From Roseicyclus marinus (GTDB taxonomy: Bacteria; Pseudomonadota; Alphaproteobacteria; Rhodobacterales; Rhodobacteraceae), in the NCBI RefSeq assembly GCF_030163795.1, contig NZ_JASJOF010000002.1, positions 1-64,000 on the forward strand: 64,000 bases of DNA. Reading direction: 5' to 3'. Both the position numbers and the translations under genes were made by a program. The number at the start of each line of letters is the position of its first letter. Position 1 is the first letter of the stretch. Below are positions 50,563-60,338 of this stretch, one piece after another. Under the pieces are notes generated by a model. That model was not told where the DNA came from, did no database searches, and saw only the letters and a program-made list of their open reading frames with translations.

Positions 50563-51468
50563 ATGAGCGGGATGTCAGACGCCCCCGAATGGCGCTTCGA
50601 GCTTTCACGGCTCGATGGCGCCTATGCGCCCGCGACTATGCGCAGCTACCGTGCCGATCTCGACGCATTCGAGGCGTGGTGCGATGTCAAGGGCGAGATC
50701 CCTTTCCCCGCCACCGTGGCGGTGGTTTGCAGTTTCATCGAAGATGAAGGAAGGACGAAGGCACCGTCGACCGTACAGCGCCGTCTTTATGCAATACGTA
50801 AAATGCATAGGCTCCTGCGCATGGATGACCCGACCGATGACGAAGAAATCAATCTCTCGCTACGGCGGGTGAAACGGCGTCGATCCGTACGTCCCAAGCA
50901 AGCAAAGGGCTTGACGAGGCAATACCTTGCAAGATTTCTGGCCGCACAGCCTGACAGCCCGATCGGGGTGCGGAACCGTGCCATGCTGGCCCTCGGCTAC
51001 GACTTGCTTATTCGCAGGTCCGAGTTGATCGCGTTGACAACCCACGATCTCGAAGAGGCCTGTGACGGCAGCTACCGGGTGTTGATCCGGCGTAGCAAGT
51101 CCGACCAATTCGGCGAAGGGCGGCTTGCCTTCACGTCGCCGCAGACGGCAACCTTGCTCAGGACTTGGTTGGCGGTGCGGGGACCTGAAATTGAGTGGTT
51201 GTTTTGCCCTGTATACAAGAACAGGCCGATCAATAGGGGATTGAGCACGACCACGGTCAAACGGCTGATCAAGCAATCCGCATTACGGGCCGGGCTCAGC
51301 ATTGCGGAGGTTGCGGAATTCAGCGCTCATTCCTTAAGGGTCGGCGCTGCACAGGATCTGCTCTACCGTGGCAAAGATACGACCACGATCATGCGAGCGG
51401 GCGGCTGGACATCGATCAACGTGCTTGCCCGCTATCTCAAGAAGGCGGAGCATAATGTTTGGACATGA
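50563..51468 (+). CDS. Tyrosine recombinase / phage-type integrase
   Basis: A 301-residue site-specific recombinase. The N-terminal SAM-like core-binding domain runs about 12-100 (YAPATMRSYRADLDAFEAWC). The catalytic domain shows LGYDLLIRRSELIAL near 146 (first Arg), IRRSKSDQFGEG near 173 (Lys), HSLRVGAAQDLLYRGKD near 253 (H-x-x-R), RAGGWTSINVLARYLKKAEHNVW near 275-298 (Trp and the nucleophile Tyr). All catalytic residues are present. It follows the FtsH-like gene by 48 bp. No attachment site or tRNA gene is visible near it, so the integration target is unknown. Confidence 0.93.
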   Translation: MSGMSDAPEWRFELSRLDGAYAPATMRSYRADLDAFEAWCDVKGEIPFPATVAVVCSFIEDEGRTKAPSTVQRRLYAIRKMHRLLRMDDPTDDEEINLSLRRVKRRRSVRPKQAKGLTRQYLARFLAAQPDSPIGVRNRAMLALGYDLLIRRSELIALTTHDLEEACDGSYRVLIRRSKSDQFGEGRLAFTSPQTATLLRTWLAVRGPEIEWLFCPVYKNRPINRGLSTTTVKRLIKQSALRAGLSIAEVAEFSAHSLRVGAAQDLLYRGKDTTTIMRAGGWTSINVLARYLKKAEHNVWT

Positions 51469-51707
51469 CAATTGTGGCTGCATTTTAGCTATCACTGCCC
51501 CATGCATGCCGTGAATTCGCTTGGTTCGGTTGCAGGTTTCACCGCGTGCCGACTGAGCATCGCAATACCTGACCACCGCCCTGAGTTCCTGCCGCTCGTA
51601 GCAGCAGCGACAACCGCGCCCTCGTAGGTGCGGGCTAAACGCCTTGGAATAGTCTGGGAACTATTATATCCTTGCAATTATTCCAGATCGTGGAAGATAT
51701 GCTAGGT

Positions 51708-52871
51708 ATGTATCAGCGTCGAACCCGTCAGGCTGTGCAAGACGCCCTCCAAGCCCAAGCGGCCGTTGTCCTCTTGGGACCCCGTCAGGTTGGCAAGACG
51801 ACTCTTGCACTGGAGATCGCAGAGCATCACCCATCCGTCTACCTTGATCTCGAGCGTGACGCAGATCGGCAGGTCCTGTCAGAACCGGATCTTTATCTGG
51901 ACGAGCAGATCGGAAAGCTCGTTATTTTGGACGAGGTTCAGCAAATGCCGGATCTGTTCAAGACCCTCCGCGGTCAGATCGATATGCGGCGCCGCAAGGG
52001 TGCCCGAACAGGCCAGTTCCTCCTCCTTGGATCTGCATCCAACCTGCTTCTTCATCAATCGGCCGAGTCCCTGGCCGGGCGCGTTCGTTACATCGAAATG
52101 CCCCCGCTTCAGCTGGATGAGGTCGGTTCTGACAGTTTGAATGATCTGTGGTTGCGCGGCGGCTTTCCGGACAGTTTCCAAGCCGCCAGCGATCCCGAGA
52201 GCCTGGCCTGGCGCGAAGACTTTCTAAGAACCTATCTCGAACGCGATATCCCGGCCCTCGGGCCACGCATCCCGGCGACTACGCTACGCCGTTTCTGGAC
52301 GATGCTGGCGCATTCACAAGGTGGCCTTCTGAATGCAAGCGCATTGGCCGGTGGCTTAGGCGTTTCAGGACAGACAGTCGGACGATACCTCGACCTCCTC
52401 GTTGACCTGATGCTGGTCCGTCGATTGCAGCCGTGGCACGAAAATGTCGGCAAGCGTCTTGTGAAGTCGCCCAAAGTTTACGTTAGGGACAGCGGGCTCG
52501 TCCATGCGTTGCTCAACCTTGGGTCGATTGAAGGCGTTCTGGGGCATCCGGTCGTCGGCGGGAGCTGGGAAGGGTTGTGCATCGAGACCCTGATCGCCAC
52601 AGCGCCAACAGGTAGCGAGCCCTACTTCTACAGGACTGCAGCGGGGGCCGAATTGGACCTAGTCCTGCGGCTTCCCGGAAACGACATTTGGGCAATCGAG
52701 ATCAAGCGGACGACCGCGCCCAAGGTGTCGCGCGGGTTTCACCTAGCCGTACAGGACATCAAGGCTGACCGGCAGCTCCTCGTCTATGCCGGCGAACGCG
52801 AAATCCCAGCAGGTGATGGGGTGCGCGCGCTGTCCTTATCGGCGGCCGTTCAACACCTGCGCGAGGTTTAG
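51708..52871 (+). CDS. DUF4143-type AAA ATPase, copy 2
   Basis: A 387-residue paralogue of the 45466 protein with the same order of parts: Walker A LLGPRQVGKTTLA near 22, LVILDEVQQMPDLF near 70, FLLLGSASNLLL near 105, RTYLERDIPALGPRI near 176, SWEGLCIE near 285, and ELDLVLRLPGNDIWAIEIKRT near 313-334. Much of the middle is identical between copies. Start taken at ATG 51708 to match copy 1; ATG 51699 and TTG 51672 are upstream options. It ends the accessory island; 230 bp without a gene follow. Confidence 0.9.
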   Translation: MYQRRTRQAVQDALQAQAAVVLLGPRQVGKTTLALEIAEHHPSVYLDLERDADRQVLSEPDLYLDEQIGKLVILDEVQQMPDLFKTLRGQIDMRRRKGARTGQFLLLGSASNLLLHQSAESLAGRVRYIEMPPLQLDEVGSDSLNDLWLRGGFPDSFQAASDPESLAWREDFLRTYLERDIPALGPRIPATTLRRFWTMLAHSQGGLLNASALAGGLGVSGQTVGRYLDLLVDLMLVRRLQPWHENVGKRLVKSPKVYVRDSGLVHALLNLGSIEGVLGHPVVGGSWEGLCIETLIATAPTGSEPYFYRTAAGAELDLVLRLPGNDIWAIEIKRTTAPKVSRGFHLAVQDIKADRQLLVYAGEREIPAGDGVRALSLSAAVQHLREV

Positions 52872-53100
52872 GTATTCAGTCCCGGCATGTGGTGGATCGG
52901 ATTGAGGATCAGTCGATCTGGCTCCGAAATCTCGTAGGCCTTGCTGACGGATAGTCGTCTTTTCCGGACATTTGGCCTAAACTAGGCACATCTAAGAGCC
53001 CCGATTGCGACAACGCGGCCTTTTCGCGTTTCAGCGCCCCCTACGACCTACGCTTCAGACGACCAAGGCATCTTGCCTGCTTACGCACACCGAGATCCAA

Positions 53101-54363
53101 TCAAACTTGGTGGCTTGCGCCCGCGCCTGTCCCCAGCAATCCCCTGCCCCGCAAGTATCCATAGGCAACGGCGATAAAGGCCATACCCGCCTGTCCGTGC
53201 TCATTCATCATGGTCGTGTTGCCGAGACCCGCCACGACAAAGCCAACCGCCACCAGCAGACCACCCACGGCAATCCCACGATCGACCGGGTCGTTCTGGT
53301 CACGACCAAGAACGATCGGCAGAAATGTTCTGAAGTACAGAAATAGGAGGAGTGTCACCAGCACAATGCCCACAAGGCCGCGCTCGATCAGCATGGTGGT
53401 CCAGAGGTTGTGACCATGACCGTAGTGCCAGTACACGTTGGGGTCGTACTCGAGGCCTTCAGCCTCAACGGCTTCGCGGACGACCCCTTCTGATGTCGCT
53501 GGCCCGAAACTGAACCAGCCCGTCCCCAGAATTGGGTGCCGGTCCCAGACCGCCAAAGCTGAGTTCAGGATCGTGTCACGCCCGGAGAATATGCTGTCGC
53601 CCGAGACGCGATAGGCCAACTCCGCCCTGAAATTGGCTGCTGGTGGCGTCATGAGGGCGCCCGCGACGATGATTACTCCAGCAGCTATCGCCGCCGGGAG
53701 CCCGCGAAGCGACCAGCGCCAAACCGCGTAGATACTGATAGCAAAAATTAAAACTGCCGTGACGGCCACACCGCCAACAAGGCTTCTCGACGGCGGGAGA
53801 AAGGCCAGCGTTGACGCAATCGCCAGCAACCCAAGCACTTGCAGCCACCTGTTTTGCAGATACAGGGCACCCAACCCCGCAGCGAGGGTTACGAGTGTGT
53901 ACATGGACGAGTGATTGACGTGCCCAACCGACCGAAACTCCGGATAGTCTTTTCCGTTGGAGGACCAAACCCAGAAGCTCTCCACGACTGCCCACAGGCC
54001 ACCAACCAGTAGCGCTGCCCAGATCAAGAGCAGTTGAGAACGCGAATAGTCCAGCTGCGCAGCTGCGATCACAAAGAGCGCAAGCAGTGTCCACCGCGGC
54101 GCAGAATTTAGGGGCGTGATCGTGTCTCCATACGCGGAGAACATCGGCGCTAGCCACAAGACAGCCGCGAGGCCCACAATGGGCCAGTTGAAGACGCAAT
54201 TAGCGCCGAGCGACTTGGTGCGGACCGCCTGCATGACCCACGCAATCAGGAACAGCGCGCTGAAGATGTTCTTAGGCGCCTCAAATAGTGGAATGCAAAG
54301 TATGGCTAAAGAAAGAAAAAGTACCTCGACGAGCGTCCCTGCGCGTTGATTATAATTTATCAT
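53101..54363 (-). CDS. O-antigen ligase family membrane protein
   Basis: A 420-residue protein with about 12 membrane segments and the Wzy_C family's large periplasmic loop. SVGHVNHSSMYTLVTLAAGLGALYL near 144-168 and SGRDTILNSALAVWDRHPILGTGWFSFG near 263-290 (with HPILGTGW) are characteristic, and the HYGHGHNLWTTMLIERGLVGIVLVTLLLF stretch near 318-346 has the histidine used in WaaL-type ligases. It either joins O-antigen to lipid A core or polymerises a polysaccharide. It is separated from the other second-cluster genes by IS debris. Confidence 0.85.
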   Translation of the reverse strand: MINYNQRAGTLVEVLFLSLAILCIPLFEAPKNIFSALFLIAWVMQAVRTKSLGANCVFNWPIVGLAAVLWLAPMFSAYGDTITPLNSAPRWTLLALFVIAAAQLDYSRSQLLLIWAALLVGGLWAVVESFWVWSSNGKDYPEFRSVGHVNHSSMYTLVTLAAGLGALYLQNRWLQVLGLLAIASTLAFLPPSRSLVGGVAVTAVLIFAISIYAVWRWSLRGLPAAIAAGVIIVAGALMTPPAANFRAELAYRVSGDSIFSGRDTILNSALAVWDRHPILGTGWFSFGPATSEGVVREAVEAEGLEYDPNVYWHYGHGHNLWTTMLIERGLVGIVLVTLLLFLYFRTFLPIVLGRDQNDPVDRGIAVGGLLVAVGFVVAGLGNTTMMNEHGQAGMAFIAVAYGYLRGRGLLGTGAGASHQV

Positions 54364-54477
54364 TAGGTGCCTACCTGTGTTGCAAACTTTACCTGTATTT
54401 CCAAATTTCTCTTCATAAAAGGTTAAGAATCCCGGAAATTCCAGCTTCCGGCAGCCCGAAGAGGGGGATGTAAACCT

Positions 54478-54655
54478 TGAGCTGCTGCCGGTTCCGCGGA
54501 CACAGGGTTAAGTTTGCATAGGTCGGTCATCTAACGCCATGGGGCTTAGGGAGCCCAGCATCGAGTAGTGTCGCCTCGGATTGTAGAAGCACTCGATGTA
54601 GTCGAACACGTCGGCACGGGCGGCATCGCTGGTGCGGTAGACCTTGTAGGCTGTC
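54478..54655 (-). mobile_element. Truncated IS3-family remnant
   Basis: On the minus strand the last ~48 codons of an IS3-type OrfB are readable (ADVFDYIECFYNPRRHYSMLG, then a stop at 54508), followed by a terminal-repeat-like end TGAGCTGCTGCCGG at 54478. The rest of the element is missing: it stops exactly where the next IS begins at 54656, so that insertion or a later deletion cut it. Confidence 0.75.
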
Positions 54656-54736
54656 TGAGCTGCTCCCCGAAAATCGGACAGTGACGTAAGCCACGATATG
54701 ACGTCTGCTGGTCTCCAAGAACGAGGAGATCAGAAC

Positions 54737-55030
54737 ATGAAGAAGCGCAGGAACCATGATGCTGGGTTCAAAGCTCGCGTGGCGCTGGAAGCCGTGAAGG
54801 GTGAGCGCACGGTGTCGGAGCTGGCCGCCGAATATGGCGTGCATCCGACGATGATCCATCAGTGGAAGAAGGCCCTCTTGGATGGCGCGGCCGACATCTT
54901 TGAGCGGGGCGGCAAGAGAGCGCCTGAGATCGACGAGCAAACGGTGCGGTCGTTGCATGCCAAGATCGGGGAGCTGGCTGTGGCCAATGATTTTTTGTCC
55001 AGAAAGCTCAAGCCCTGGACCGGCAAGTGA
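54737..55030 (+). CDS. IS3-family transposase OrfA
   Basis: A 97-residue DNA-binding subunit: KKRRNHDAGFKARVALEAVKGERTVSELAAEYGVHPTMIHQWKK contains the helix-turn-helix, followed by a short coiled coil. It appears intact. Start at ATG 54737 with GAGGAG upstream. Its end overlaps the start of orfB as in intact relatives. Confidence 0.85.
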   Translation: MKKRRNHDAGFKARVALEAVKGERTVSELAAEYGVHPTMIHQWKKALLDGAADIFERGGKRAPEIDEQTVRSLHAKIGELAVANDFLSRKLKPWTGK

Positions 55031-55992
55031 GGCGCGGGATGATCGAGAAAAACCATCCGAGCCTGTCGGTCGGGGCACAATGCCGTCTGCTGTCGATCTC
55101 GCGGTCGTCGTTCTACTACGAGCTGATAGGCGAGACGGCGATGAACCTCGACCTCATGGTAGTGATCGACCAGCAGTTCCTTGAGACGCCGTTTTATGGC
55201 GTCCAGCAGATGACATGGCACCTGCGGAACGAGGGGTATGTCGTAAACTAGAAACGCATTCGTCGACTGATGCGGCTGATGCACCTGATGCCGATCTCCC
55301 TCAGTCCCTTCACCTGCCTGCCCCCGTCGTTCTCCACTCGGAGCATCAGGCCTGTGTCCCGCGTCAGCGCCAATTCCAAATAAACAAGGTTCGGAACTGG
55401 CCCTGACGCTTATGTCTGGGGAAAATTCAAACGGCGGTTTTGGGGAGATTACGTCCGGCGGTTACATGGAGGGCTGCGGGTCGATAGGCCCAATCAAGTC
55501 TGGTGCGCCGACATCACCTACATCCCGATGCGCCGCGGCTTCCTCTATCTGGTTTCCATCATGGACGGGTATACTCGGAGGGTGCTGGCCTGGCGGATAT
55601 CCAACACGCCGGAAGCCGACTTCTGCGTGGAGGCTTTGAACGAGGCAATCCACAGCTTCGGTCCGACCGAGATCATGAACATCGATCAGGGGTCGCAGTT
55701 CACATCATTCGTATGGACGGACCGGCTGAAAAGGGTCGGCCGCCGGATCTCGATGGATGGTAAGGGACGCTGCATCGACAACAACTTCATTGAGCGTCTC
55801 TGGCGGTCCTTGAAGTACGAATGCGTTTATCTGCACGCTTGGGAAACCGGGTCGCAGGCTTGGGTCGGCATCGGGCGCTGGATCACCTTCTGCAACCACC
55901 AGCGCCCTCACACAGCCCATGGCGGACAGCCGCCCACCGTGATCTACTTCAACGCCATCGAAGCCGATCAGCAGGTGCAGGCAGTAGCTTAA
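55027..55992 (+). pseudogene. IS3-family transposase OrfB, interrupted
   Basis: The frame opens RRGMIEKNHPSLSVGAQCRLLSISRSSFYYE and includes FYGVQQMTWHLRNEGYVVN, then meets TAG at 55249 and TAA at 55381. In the same frame the catalytic part resumes: VWCADITYIPMRRGFLYLVSIMDGYTRRVLAW near 55495, then NIDQGSQFTS and FIERLWRSLKYE, so all three acidic residues are still present. The stretch 55300-55470 between is unlike the family and may be decayed or inserted sequence. Not functional as one protein. Confidence 0.82.
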
Positions 55993-56157
55993 ATTACCCG
56001 GAAAGCTGTCCAAGAGTTGGGGTGTAGCTCAATATTCCTTCGCTTCTTGCGCGGCCTTAGCGCGCACCTTATTGGCTTTGTAAAAGCCATGGCGGCCACC
56101 AACAAAAGAAGTGCCCTGTGTTGAGTGTGTTGGAATTCAGGCTGAGGAGCGACGCAG

Positions 56158-57342
56158 TTGCATAACATTTTACATGTAACCCTGACGCCTTGTCGCAATG
56201 AGAGCCGCCTGATGAAGCAGTGCAGCACCTTGGCGGCCAACTCTGGAATATCGCAAGTTGTGATTGCCGCTCTTTGGGAAGATGATTTGCCGCCTGAAGA
56301 AAATCTCGTTTCAGGCGTGGTGGTGCGGCGACTGCGGTTGCGCAGCCGGAACTGGGGACGCAGCCTGCCAATACAGCTTATCAAATATCTGGAATTCCTG
56401 ATCCGTGTACTCTTGCTGGCCTTTCGGTTGCGCGTTTCGGCCATCAGTTGCCATGCGCTGGCGCTCTTGCCATTGGGGGCGACGGTCAAGCTGCTCACCC
56501 GAGCGCGGCTGATCTACGATGCGCATGAGTTGGAAACTGAACGAGCCGGGCTGCACGGACTACGAAAGCGGCTCTCACAGATCGTGGAACGGCGATTGAT
56601 CCCCTATTGCGACCATACGTTTGTTGTAAGCGAGAGCATCCACAATGATTACGTCGCCCGATACGGGCTCAGCCGCATTTCGACAGTGATGAACTGCCCG
56701 CATCGTTTGGAGCATCGTCCTGTCTCGAGCCGCTTTCGGGATATTTTTTCTATTCCCGATAGCGATGTGATCTTTCTTTATCAGGGGTTGCTTGACGAAG
56801 GGAGAGGGCTACGGCTGATGCTGGACGCGTTTAAGCTGTTACAGGCGCGCAGCAATACCGCGCATCTGCACCTCGTGATCATGGGATATGGTCCCATGAA
56901 GGAAGAAATCGAGCAAATGGCAGCCCATGTTCCTTGCATTCACCTTCATCCCGGCGTGGCCCCTGATCAGGTTCTTGATTATACTGCGTCTGCTGATATT
57001 GGTCTGTCACTGATTGAACCAATCAGTCTGAGCTACGCCTATAGCCTGCCTAACAAGCTTTTCGAGTATCTGGCCTGCGGCTTGCATGTCTTATGTGCCG
57101 ACCTGCCTGAAATTCGCCGACATGCAGATAATCTGAATATCACGCTTTTGCCCAAACTCAGCGCCGAGGCGCTGGCCGGGTACTGTATCGTGCTTTCTAA
57201 GGGGAATAAGGCAAACACATCTCCTTTACCCAAACAATATAGTTGGGAATATCAGGGCGAAGTGATGATGCAGGCATATCGTACGTGCTTGACCGATCTC
57301 GCTACACTAACGGTGTCAGAAGAAAGAGCTTCTGATGCGTAG
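56158..57342 (+). CDS. Glycosyltransferase family 4
   Basis: A 394-residue GT-B enzyme. It begins at TTG 56158, with GAGGAG eight bases upstream and no better ATG. ARLIYDAHELETERAGLHGLRKRLSQIVERRLI near 118-150 and FLYQGLLDEGRGLRLMLDAF near 203 are shared with its neighbour; the donor site lies near LSLIEPISLSYAYSLPNKLFEYLACGLHVL (about 283-312). It overlaps the next gene by 8 bp. First gene of the acetamidino-sugar polysaccharide block. AT-richer than the core genes. Confidence 0.85.
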   Translation: MHNILHVTLTPCRNESRLMKQCSTLAANSGISQVVIAALWEDDLPPEENLVSGVVVRRLRLRSRNWGRSLPIQLIKYLEFLIRVLLLAFRLRVSAISCHALALLPLGATVKLLTRARLIYDAHELETERAGLHGLRKRLSQIVERRLIPYCDHTFVVSESIHNDYVARYGLSRISTVMNCPHRLEHRPVSSRFRDIFSIPDSDVIFLYQGLLDEGRGLRLMLDAFKLLQARSNTAHLHLVIMGYGPMKEEIEQMAAHVPCIHLHPGVAPDQVLDYTASADIGLSLIEPISLSYAYSLPNKLFEYLACGLHVLCADLPEIRRHADNLNITLLPKLSAEALAGYCIVLSKGNKANTSPLPKQYSWEYQGEVMMQAYRTCLTDLATLTVSEERASDA

Positions 57343-58474
57343 CAATATTCATCTCTACCCAAGTGATTTCCGTTCCGAAAGCCGGATAATGCGCGAAGCA
57401 CGCGCCCTAGCTGGCATGAATATCTTCAGCCATATCTATCTGATTGGTGCATGTTCTGCAGATCTGCCAAAGCGCGAGCAGATCGACCCAAGGATAACGC
57501 TTTACCGTCTCGGGCCGCGAAAGGAGCGTTTCCGTTCAGCGCCTGCGCGGATGATCTGGCTGGTATGCTGGATGGGTGCAGTTCTATGGTTTTGCCTGCG
57601 TCATCCACTGGCTTGTGTGAACGCGCATAGCCTGCCGGTGCTGCCACTTGCGGCGCTAATCAAGGGACTCAAATCTTGCTATTTGGTTTATGATACCCAT
57701 GAGCTGGAAACCGAGACCGGGTATTCGCGCGGGCTGCGCAAACGTCTGGCCAGCTTCATCGAACGCCGCTTCATTCGTGTATGTGACCGGCATGTTTTTG
57801 TCGGTCAGGCGATCGCTGACTGGTATCAGGAACGCTACGGGCTGACCGACCCCATGGTGGTCTATAACGTACCATGCCTGAGCGGACAGATCCCCTCCGA
57901 TCCGCAGGGCGGCCTACGCAACAGGCTCGGTATTGCGCAAAATCAACCGATTGCGCTGTATCAGGGACTTCTGGGGCAGGGGCGCGGCGTCAATGTCTTG
58001 CTTGAGGTTGCGGCTTTGGTGCCTGAGATGGCGATTGTTTTTCTTGGTTTCGGCCCGCTAGAAGAACAGGTGCGCAACGCGGCTGCGGAGCAGGCCAATA
58101 TTTACTTTCATCCACGCGTGCCCCCCGAAGAGCTGTTGCCGATCACCAAGAGTGCCGATTTCGGCCTGTCATTCATCGAGCCGGTCAGTTTGAGTTATGA
58201 GCTGTGCATGCCCAATAAGATGTTCGAATATATGCACGCAGATATCCCGGTATTGGTTTCGCCAACCACCGAGCAGAAACGGTTGATCGAAAGATTTGGT
58301 GCCGGTTTGGTGGCGTGCTCGGTTTCCGTTTCTGATATTGCCGATTGCCTGCGACTGGCGCTGCGCGCGGATCGGACCGCCTTGCAGCAAGGTTGCAGGG
58401 CCGCAACAGTGCATTACGCATGGGAAAATCAGGTAGACATCTTGCGCCGCGTACACCAAGTGCTGAAGAGATGA
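57335..58474 (+). CDS. Glycosyltransferase family 4
   Basis: A 379-residue GT-B enzyme, clearly a relative of the previous protein (YLVYDTHELETETGYSRGLRKRLASFIERRFIRVCDRH near 112-150; ALYQGLLGQGRGVNVLLEV near 207; LSFIEPVSLSYELCMPNKMFEYMHADIPVL near 279-308). It probably arose by duplication and adds a neighbouring sugar. It overlaps the next gene by ATGA, so all are cotranscribed. Confidence 0.86.
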   Translation: MRSNIHLYPSDFRSESRIMREARALAGMNIFSHIYLIGACSADLPKREQIDPRITLYRLGPRKERFRSAPARMIWLVCWMGAVLWFCLRHPLACVNAHSLPVLPLAALIKGLKSCYLVYDTHELETETGYSRGLRKRLASFIERRFIRVCDRHVFVGQAIADWYQERYGLTDPMVVYNVPCLSGQIPSDPQGGLRNRLGIAQNQPIALYQGLLGQGRGVNVLLEVAALVPEMAIVFLGFGPLEEQVRNAAAEQANIYFHPRVPPEELLPITKSADFGLSFIEPVSLSYELCMPNKMFEYMHADIPVLVSPTTEQKRLIERFGAGLVACSVSVSDIADCLRLALRADRTALQQGCRAATVHYAWENQVDILRRVHQVLKR

Positions 58475-59598
58475 CCGAACGAGCAAGCTGTCGCCGTTGT
58501 ATTATGAACCGCGTGGTTGATCCGCTCATCACCTTCGATAGAAGCGGGCTGTGCAACCATTGTTCGCGTTATGATGCTTTGATCAGTTCCCGTGTGTTCA
58601 CCGGACAAGAGGGTAAAGATAAGATTGCTGCCTTGGTTGCGACAATCAAGGCGGCGGGGAAGGGGCGCGACTATGATTGCCTCATCGGGGTGAGCGGCGG
58701 GGTCGACAGCACCTATGTTGCCTATTTGGCCAAAAAACTTGGGCTGCGCCCGCTGGCTGTGCATTTAGACAATGGCTGGAATTCAGAATTGGCGGTGATG
58801 AATATCGAACGCGTTCTGAAGAAGCTCGATATCGATCTGATGACCTATGTGATCGACTGGGAAGAATTCCGCGATCTGCAAATGGCCTTCCTGAAAGCCT
58901 CCACCCCAGATGGGGAGATCCCCACAGATCATGCAATCAATGCGCTGCTTTGGCAGCAGGCGCTCAAGCACCGGATCAAATACATCATCTCGGGAATGAA
59001 CTTCGCCACCGAAGCGCTCAGCGTGCCGCATTGGGCCTACGGTCATTCCGACTGGCGCTATATCCGCGATGTGCATCGCCGCTTTGGCACACGAAAGCTG
59101 AAGACCTATCCGCATTTCGGCCTGCCGTATCTGGGTTATCTGAATTTCCTGCGCGGGGTCCGCACGGTCTCAATCCTGAATTATGTAGACTATAACAAGC
59201 AGGAGGTGATGCAAACAATCCAGGATGATCTTGGATGGGTCTATTATGGCGGCAAGCATTACGAGTCAATCTACACCCGCTTTTTCCAAGGCTATATCCT
59301 GCCGCGTAAATTCAGCATCGATAAACGTTACGGCCATCTATCGGATCTGATCAATTCCGGTCAGCTTAGCCGTGAGGCCGCGCTGCGCGAGATCCAGCAG
59401 CCCCCCTATCCTGAAGCGCTGCTGGCCCAAGACATGGATTTCGTGCTGAAGAAATTCCAGATCAGCCAGGCCGAGTTTGACGCACTCATGGCGCTGCCGA
59501 CGCGCAGTTTTCGTGATTTCAAAAATCAGTATAACCGGATCGAGTTGCTCAAGAAGCTGGTTACAAAGCTGCGCGCGCGAGGGCTCTATCCAAAATAA
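58471..59598 (+). CDS. N-acetyl sugar amidotransferase (WbpG/PseA-like)
   Basis: A 375-residue ATP-dependent enzyme. Zinc-type cysteines appear at CRRCIMN near 7 and CNHCSRY near 29; the PP-loop is IGVSGGVDSTYVAYLAKKLG near 72-91; HLDNGWNSELAV near 98 and IISGMNFATEAL near 170 are typical. WbpG-type enzymes take ammonia made by a HisH-like glutaminase through a HisF-like partner and turn an N-acetyl group into an acetamidino group. Both partner genes follow directly. Starts in an ATGA overlap. Confidence 0.92.
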   Translation: MTERASCRRCIMNRVVDPLITFDRSGLCNHCSRYDALISSRVFTGQEGKDKIAALVATIKAAGKGRDYDCLIGVSGGVDSTYVAYLAKKLGLRPLAVHLDNGWNSELAVMNIERVLKKLDIDLMTYVIDWEEFRDLQMAFLKASTPDGEIPTDHAINALLWQQALKHRIKYIISGMNFATEALSVPHWAYGHSDWRYIRDVHRRFGTRKLKTYPHFGLPYLGYLNFLRGVRTVSILNYVDYNKQEVMQTIQDDLGWVYYGGKHYESIYTRFFQGYILPRKFSIDKRYGHLSDLINSGQLSREAALREIQQPPYPEALLAQDMDFVLKKFQISQAEFDALMALPTRSFRDFKNQYNRIELLKKLVTKLRARGLYPK

Positions 59599-59711
59599 CA
59601 TTTTGCCGCTGAGAGCAAACGAGTGGCTTGAAGCATGGTACGAAAGCAGCCTAAGTCTGAGCCTAGAACTGGCCGTTGCCAGCGTACAGCCTGAATCCGG
59701 AGTTCGAAGAG

Positions 59712-60338
59712 ATGATCGTGATTGTGGATTACGGGGTCGGCAACCTGATGTCGGTGCGCAATATGGCGCGCAAGGTCGGGGCTCAGGCGACCATTTCAGG
59801 CGATGCAGATGAAATCGCCGCCGCCGACCGGATCATCCTGCCCGGCGTTGGCCATTTCAATTACGGCATGGAGAGGCTGCGTGCCTCGGGTCTGGTTGAT
59901 GTGCTGAATAAAGCTGCTTTGGAAGACAAAAAACCCTTCCTTGGCATCTGCTTGGGCGCGCAGATCCTGGGCAAGGGCAGCGAAGAAGGTGACGCGCCTG
60001 GTCTTGGCTGGATTGACATGGAATGCACGCGCTTTCCCCGCGCTGATCATCTGCCGGTGCCGCATATGATGTGGAACGAGTTGGAGATCAAACAGCCCGG
60101 CACGATGCTCGACAGCGCCTCGGATCAGGCGCGCTACTATTTCGTACACTCCTATTACATGAATTGCGCCGCCCCTGAAAACGTGGTCGCCACCACGCGC
60201 TACGGGGTGGAATTTACCTCTGTGGTCAAGCAAGGCAATATCATGGGCATGCAGTTCCATCCTGAGAAATCCCTAAAATACGGGATGGAGATCATACGCG
60301 CCTTCAACGAATTCGGCACGGCAGGACCCGCTCAATGA
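59712..60338 (+). CDS. HisH-like glutamine amidotransferase subunit
   Basis: A 208-residue class I glutaminase: IVIVDYGVGNLMSVRNMARKVGA at the start, ILPGVGHFNYGM near 47, nucleophile cysteine in LGICLGAQILG near 80, and the catalytic His-Glu in GMQFHPEKSLKYG near 180. It releases ammonia for sugar amidination together with the 60335 product. Genuine histidine-pathway hisH would sit in a his operon; the polysaccharide context marks this as the second, sugar-specific type. Overlaps the next gene by ATGA; start chosen at ATG 59712. Confidence 0.92.
   Translation: MIVIVDYGVGNLMSVRNMARKVGAQATISGDADEIAAADRIILPGVGHFNYGMERLRASGLVDVLNKAALEDKKPFLGICLGAQILGKGSEEGDAPGLGWIDMECTRFPRADHLPVPHMMWNELEIKQPGTMLDSASDQARYYFVHSYYMNCAAPENVVATTRYGVEFTSVVKQGNIMGMQFHPEKSLKYGMEIIRAFNEFGTAGPAQ

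Larger units (their letters stand above)
54656..56031 (+). mobile_element. IS3-family insertion sequence with defective transposase, 1376 bp
   Basis: Ends TGAGCTGCTCCCCGAAAATC at the left and, read inward, TGAGCTACACCCCAACTCTT at the right; both continue into GGACAG and match as imperfect inverted repeats. It carries orfA and a broken orfB. No matching direct repeat flanks it (left CTGTC, right ATATT), so a later deletion has removed the original junction. Confidence 0.83.
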
